The notes under the pieces are model-generated. The model saw only the letters and a program-made list of their open reading frames with translations, was not told where the DNA came from and ran no database searches. From Calliphora vicina (taxonomy: Eukaryota; Arthropoda; Insecta; Diptera; Calliphoridae), in NCBI RefSeq assembly GCF_958450345.1, contig NC_088783.1, forward strand, positions 18,665,701-18,729,700: 64,000 nt of DNA. Reading direction: 5' to 3'. How positions within the stretch are numbered: the stretch's first letter is position 1; the number at the start of each line of letters is the position of its first letter. The position numbers and the translations under genes were made by a program. Below, in pieces: positions 58,917-64,000 of this stretch.

Positions 58917-59320
58917 TCATGCAATGGGGTAGATCTGAATGATCTCAACACTCAATGTTTTATTGATCATCTGGGATAAATAGCAAGAAATCATATGATC
59001 TTCATGTTCTAGACGTAAGAATGGTTCAAGTGCTTAAAGTGTTCTATCTGTCATGCAATAGGGTAGATCTGAATGCTCTCAAAACTCAATATTTTATTGA
59101 TCGTCTGGCATAAATACCAAGAAATCAGAAGCTCTTCAGGTTCTAGTCGTAAGAAGGAATCAAGTGCTTAAACTGGTCTATCTGTCATGCAGTAAGGTCG
59201 ATCTGAATGCTCTCAAGACTCAGTATTTTATTGATCGTCAGGTATAAATACCAAGAAATCAGAAGCACTTCATATTCTAGTCGTAAGAAGCACTAAATTG
59301 CTTAAACTGCTCTATCTGAT
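58917..59320. repeat. ~133-bp tandem repeat, three units
   Basis: GTCATGCAAT starts units at 58917, 59050 and (as GTCATGCAGT) 59184. Each continues with AGATCTGAATG, CTCAAT...TTTTATTGATC, AAATACCAAGAAATCA and GTGCTTAAA...CTATCT. Confidence 0.92.
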
Positions 59321-59718
59321 CTACTTACTATTTACAACAGCTTTATCTTATCGAAAATGTAACGCAACTTTTAAGTATCTTGAACACGTACATTAAAGGG
59401 AGAAGATGCATATCTGAACATTACTTGGTTTGAGTTGTTTTTCACTGTTCTATCTACACTTTAATTCTTTAAGTTGTGATGATTTCAAGGAGCTTGTTCC
59501 CCAGCAATGATCTCAATCATTTGTAGATCGCTTAAGATATTCCAGAGAAATTTCGTTCTTAAGCCGTACTATTCGTATGTGTAATAAACTCTTTGCAAAT
59601 CATTATTGAATTTAAAGAGCAATGCTTTGCACGAATAGTGGACTAAGCGCTGGTTCAACATAACAGACAAATATTTTGCTTTTGCAAGTCATGTGGTCAT
59701 AAAACTTCTATAGATACC

Positions 59719-60630
59719 ATATCTTTTGAACTCGGGTTTTGTTTTTAATAACTTATATGTCATATTGAAGGGTACATATCTGTGATTTATTCTCACTTAG
59801 TTATTGAACATTATAGTGTAAACAACAAAGTTTTTTTTGCTTCGAAAATGTCGAATTTTGTACCAACAAAGCGTCATATGCGGGAAGTTTTGCTTTACTT
59901 CTTTAATTTGAAACAAAGTGCCGCTGAATATGAATATGTGAATATGTTCCATCGGTTTCAACGTGCGAGAGAAGACAAATATCGTGCAGGCCAGCCAAAC
60001 TAGTTTAAAAACCATGAATGGAAGGTATTACTCTATGAAGATTGTTGTCAAATTCAACGAGAGTTTACAAAATCATTGGGAGCTACTCAAGCAGCAATTT
60101 CAAAACGTTTGCGAGTAGCAGGATTCATACAAAAGCTGGCAAATTGGGTACCATACGAATTGAAGTCGAGAGACCTTGAAAGACAATTTTGCATGTCCGA
60201 AATGATGCTTGAACGCTATAAAAGAAAATCATTATTGCACTGAATCATTTCTTGCGATGAAAAATGGATCCATTACCATCGTATGTGAATCCTGGCCACC
60301 CAGCCGAATCGATACCAAAGCCAAATATCCAAGGAGCTAAGGTGATTCTGTTTATTTGGTAGGAGCAAAAGGGTCCATTACAATCTGCTGAAATCTGACC
60401 AGATCATCACAAGGAACCTGCCAATGCTAGCATTGGCCGAAAGCGCCCAGAATATGAAACCGTAATATTCCATCTTGACAACTCTCGGCTATATGCTGCA
60501 ATACCTGTTAAAAAGTATTTAGAAAGAAGTGGTTGGGAAGTTTATAGTCCACGTCCGATTATTATTTGTTTCGATCAATGCAGAACGCTCCCTCTGGGAT
60601 ATGCTTCACTTTGGAATAGTAAAAAGGCAT
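59719..60630 (+). mobile_element. Mariner copy H, broken, TIRs missing
   Basis: Start MSNFVPTKRHMREVLLYFFN at 59848 then QSAAEYEYVNMFHRFQRARE. Later segments follow in order to the SLWN segment at 60610. A deletion near 59935 removes part of the DNA-binding domain; many stops. Confidence 0.88.
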
Positions 60631-61112
60631 ACTTTTCGGCGTTGAGGAAAGTAGTACTTGCATTTGTTTGTGTTTGGAAAATACTAGGATGTTAAAATGG
60701 GATAAAAATGTTTTATTTCCACTGCAGCTTATGGTTGAATATTCAATTTAAACAAGTTCGAATCGTAACATTTAATCTGATTTTGGACGAATCAGATTAA
60801 ATGTTACGATTTGGTTAAAACTTAAACAAATTTATTTACAGACACACAATTTATAATTAATTAGTTAAAATCACATTATGAATATCTGTTCATTAGTCCA
60901 GGCGCTGATCCAGGTAAACCAGTTGGGAGGGGGGAAATAATTTCAAATTTCTTTTACATACTTCTTTTTTTCCTTTTTTATATTACAATTTTTAGGTTTT
61001 GGGGGGTTATTCCTGACTCTTTTAATTCTTTCTCTCAGCATATCTTCTGATTAAATAATTTTAAATTTTGTGTTTAATTTCTTCCGTTTTTTTTTACATT
61101 CATTCCATTTCA
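60631..61112. other. 3' flank of the lozenge-like gene
   Basis: A short inverted pair (AATCAGATTAAATGTTACGA and inverse at 60760-60815) and otherwise AT-rich DNA. No gene. Confidence 0.45.
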
Positions 61113-61118
61113 TTTATT
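61113..61118 (-). promoter_or_regulatory. Candidate poly(A) signal AATAAA
   Basis: A canonical AATAAA on the minus strand, about 90 bases after the stop codon. Implies a short 3' UTR, though other signals may lie further downstream. Confidence 0.55.
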
Positions 61119-61207
61119 ATTAATATTCTTAACTTAATCATTTTTAAGTATTCAAACTAAAATGTTACTTAATTTAATTCTATATGTACATAAGTCTTAC
61201 AATTTTG

Positions 61208-62088
61208 TCACTGAGGCCATGAAGTGGGCACATAAGGTCGCCACACTTCTTCTCCCTCCCTGGTGGCATGAGTATGTTGTTCGTTTGTCACACCCGCCGC
61301 TACAGCACCACCACCCACCACATTTATATCCCCAACTGGATCCGCTAAATGCGTTTGTGTTTGTCTCTGATCAGCATCCAGATTCGCCGGATCTGTTACC
61401 ACTACATGGGTATGAGGATCATTACTATTCATAACGCCCGCTGTGTTGGCATTTTGCATGTGATCCTCATGATCAGAGGTGCCGATGCCGATCTCTATGC
61501 TGGAACGATTGCCGGGCAGAGAGCTAATGGTGAGAGCATTCTCACCGCCCAAGTACTGTTCGATTTTATCGGTGCCATGTAGGTGTAAATGAATTTCATT
61601 TTGATTGTAGGTGGATATAAGTTGGGGATACAGCACCATGGTGTGCGCTGCATGAGCTGAGTATTGTGGCTGTCCCGCACAACTGCCATACTGATAGTTG
61701 TTGTAGCCATTGGACCAGTTGCTGTAGGAGGAGTAGCCCGCCGCTGCTGCGTTATAGGAATCGTATTCGTTTTTGGGAGCCGAACTATAGTTGGGACTAC
61801 AAATGGGTGGCTGAACATGCGGCACTATGGCACCGGGATGATAGTCACTGGTGGCACAGTACGGTTGCATATCGGTGAGTACGGTCGGCAAGTGTAAGTT
61901 GGCGGGATCAGTTGTGAGGCTTTCATAGCCGGTGTAGGCGGAATTTGTGGCAGCTGCGGTGGCAGCAGATGGCGGTGGGGGAGGTGGTGGCAAGTGATGG
62001 GGATGATGAAAACTGGAGTAGGCTGAGGCGCTAGTCATGCTGCTGGAGTAGCCGGTCCATTCGGCAGCGCCCATGAGGTTGTTGTTGT
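61208..62088 (-). CDS. lz: Runx-family transcription factor, 3'-terminal coding exon (lozenge-like)
   Basis: The last coding exon of a nuclear DNA-binding regulator; the Runt domain would be encoded by upstream exons outside the window. The exon enters in a split codon, reads NNNLMGAAEWTGYSSSM and stops at 61208. Features in order: HPHHLPPPPPPP; an alanine/threonine tract; a Tyr/Ser/Asn-rich activation-type region (SYNAAAAGYSSYSNWSNGYN); the patch YNQNEIHLHLHGTDKIEQYL; ALTISSLPGNRSSIEIGIG; and near the end EEVWRPY, the Groucho-binding motif that closes Runx proteins. Seven residues (VPTSWPQ) follow VWRPY before TGA. GC content is clearly higher than its surroundings. Choice of lozenge over runt or other Runx genes rests on memory of the C-terminal patches and on the nearby c12.1-type gene. 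Confidence 0.8.
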
Positions 62089-62119
62089 CTAGAAAGATAA
62101 AGAGAATTTACGGTGTTAG
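62089..62119 (-). promoter_or_regulatory. lz: 3' splice site of the terminal exon
   Basis: On the minus strand: branch-site-like CTAAC at 62119-62115, a pyrimidine-rich CTCTTTATCTTTCT tract, then AG at 62090-62089. The reading frame of the exon is open from the first base after it. Confidence 0.8.
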
Positions 62120-63392
62120 TTTAATTTTAGAAAATATTCATATTTTATTAACTCTAAATTTCTTTAATTTTCAGATTTATAGCAAATATTAAATTTAATA
62201 AAAGCAAACGTACATTTTAATTATTTCCTCATACATACATATGTATATCAAACTAAGAGCTGAAGTAGAGGGAGGGAGAAAGACTAACATTTTATAAATA
62301 ATAAACATGTCATAAACAATATAAGCCATATTTTTAAAAACAAAATAATGTTAATTGAAAAATAATTTGACATGAGCTGCTATTCTAAGGACTTTAATGA
62401 AATTGATGACAGACAGGATAACAACCAAAACATATGAACAAAATGGCAACCTGCTGTGTCATATAAACAATGTCAGTCAATATGAGCGAAACTGTAGCTG
62501 CAAACCGTTTTGACTAGAAAAATATTAATTTAAAGAAAAAAGGGTTACATGGCAAATGAAAGGAAAGAAACAACATTCTTTAAAAGATGTCACACAGATT
62601 TACATAAATAGAAGAAAACAGCTTTACAGGTGACTAGAAAAATAAAAATTACTTTGATTAATTATATAGCCAACATTCTTGAAGATTATTAATTAAACTA
62701 ATTATGAAAACTAATTAATTTAATTAACTACAACACAGATTTTAATAAACTGCAAGAAAACCTGTCTCTATATTTTTTTTTAAAAATGTCTTCAAAAGTA
62801 CGCGCACACCGTCAATTTAACCCATAATTGAAAAATGTTTTTTACCATTCATCCCCTTTTTTTTCTTCTCCTTCATTCCCATAATGAAGACAACATTGCT
62901 GCTGATTGCCGCTTGTCCATAAAGGATGTGGAAGTCTACCTACATTTAAAGTAATTTTATACAATAATCACTGTTGAAACTAAAACTAGCATTTATCACA
63001 TTTTAATGTTTCAATTAGTATGAAAATGTTCTACCAGGCTACGGCGAGTGTGGATTTTATTCCTCACAATTTGTTTAACCCCTTGTTTTAGGTTAAAATA
63101 AAAATGGAAATATAATTTTGTATAAAAAAAACGCAGCGAACTAGACCTTTACCTTATAGCCTTATATACGTTTTAATATTTGTTGTACTTGTACGCCCAT
63201 CATAATCATCATTATTCACGTCATCGACATCAATAGTAATTTTCGTTTTTATACACTGTTAGAAAAAGTTTGCAAAGGACATATTTCAGAGTTTAATTTC
63301 GTACAAAAGAGAAAATCAAGTTGGGATTTTTTCAAACATTTAGCTTTTAATTTGAAACATTTCTACAATATAAATCTATTCAAAGTATTGGG
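62089..63392 (-). other. Last intron of the lozenge-like gene; nothing else seen
   Basis: AT-rich DNA between the acceptor and mariner copy I. No exon or RNA gene recognised on either strand. The intron continues beyond the right edge. Confidence 0.6.
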
Positions 63393-64000
63393 CATTGCTA
63401 GCTTTTCCCATTTTTCTACCAAGATATGGATTTGGAGCCAAAATAAATGCTCATATTTTGAGGCCAAAAACGAATCAATCCAATAGTGAATACACTGTTC
63501 CAAAGTGAAGCGTATCCCAGACAGAGCGTTCTGATTCGATCGAAATAAATAGTGGTCGGTCTGTGCACATTCTGGACTATATGGCAGGTGAGGCAAAACT
63601 TTCCAAACACTTCATTCTAAATAGGTTTTCACAGGTATTGCTACATGTGGCCGTATTTTATAGTTTAATGTCCGAAAAATGCCGCATATTCTGGGCGTTT
63701 TTCGGTCAATTCCCACTTCAAACGAATCAGTTGCATTCGGTACAGTTTCCCTGTGATGGTCTGGCCAGATTTCAGCAGCTTTTTGCCTACCTTGGATATT
63801 TGGCTTTGGTGTCGATTCGACTGGTTGGCTGGGCTTCACAAACAATCGTAAATTACGCTTCGGGTTATCGTAATGTATCCATTTTTCATTGCAAGTAGAA
63901 ATGGTTTTCTTTTATTGCGTTCAAACATCTTTTAAGGTCTCTCGGCTTCAATTCGTATGGCACTCAATTTCCCTGCTTTTCGATGAATCGCAAAAGTTTT
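63393..64000 (-). mobile_element. Mariner copy I, in the intron, runs off the right edge
   Basis: The minus strand shows the irritans-type transposase C-terminus (YSPECAQTDHYLFRSNQNAL at ~63580-63520) and continues toward the N-terminus at the edge. Frames are broken, and the left TIR is not recognisable. Confidence 0.87.

Noticed and set aside
61162..61434. Plus-strand open frames opposite the lozenge-like exon
   Set aside because: They are antisense shadows of the GC-richer exon; the minus frame has the splice site, VWRPY motif and poly(A) signal.
1..64000. tRNA, rRNA, CRISPR arrays, bacterial operons or integrons
   Set aside because: Nothing on either strand resembles these; the window is eukaryotic. 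I saw no tRNA box A/B pair with a cloverleaf, but I could not run a scan.

Overview
The window is AT-rich nuclear DNA from a higher fly. The repeat families (TATACCCTTCACC-type dispersed repeats, irritans-type mariner remnants, Jockey and BEL/Pao fossils) suggest a calyptrate such as a blow fly or muscid; this is inference, as no species-diagnostic gene is present. Only two host genes are supported, both on the minus strand and one near each edge. The first 42 codons of a CWC15 (Drosophila c12.1-like) spliceosome protein lie at 1-126. A large 3'-terminal coding exon at 61208-62088 encodes a Runx-type transcription factor C-terminus ending near VWRPY, most likely lozenge. From memory and unchecked, c12.1 was named from work on the Drosophila lozenge region, so the pair may be conserved synteny.

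The roughly 61 kb between the genes is mostly layered mobile DNA. From left to right it holds: mariner remnants, a ~110-bp satellite and a fold-back element (1.4-6.3 kb); dispersed ~0.9-kb repeats split by small TIR elements (6.6-16.4 kb); a 42-bp minisatellite (12.4-13.8 kb); a hAT element (18.4-19.5 kb); a hAT element with AATATGC subterminal motifs (22.9-24.4 kb); an apparently intact 1.3-kb DD37E Tc1/mariner element with perfect 27-bp TIRs and TA duplications (26.4-27.7 kb); a second fold-back copy (28.1-28.5 kb); LINE and BEL/Pao fossils (30.6-34.5 kb); more mariners (38-42 kb); a 115-bp-arm long hairpin (43.9-44.1 kb); a Jockey LINE fossil (45.9-49.9 kb) interrupted by a 1.85-kb Transib-like element; a second copy of the first hAT family (52.9-54.0 kb); and tandem repeats and mariner remnants up to the lozenge-like gene.

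The most exciting signal is the 46676-48529 element. Both ends carry the exact RAG heptamer CACAGTG, followed by spacers of 23 and 13 bp and then an ACAAAAAT nonamer-like block. It is flanked by a 5-bp duplication (CGACA) and sits inside a recognisable Jockey element. This is a natural pair of RSS-like ends with unequal spacers in an insect. A second notable signal is a family-wide terminal hairpin whose stem shows compensatory changes between copies. Long stretches with no feature are listed as such. Boundaries of degenerate repeats are approximate; boundaries fixed by TIRs and target-site duplications are exact.
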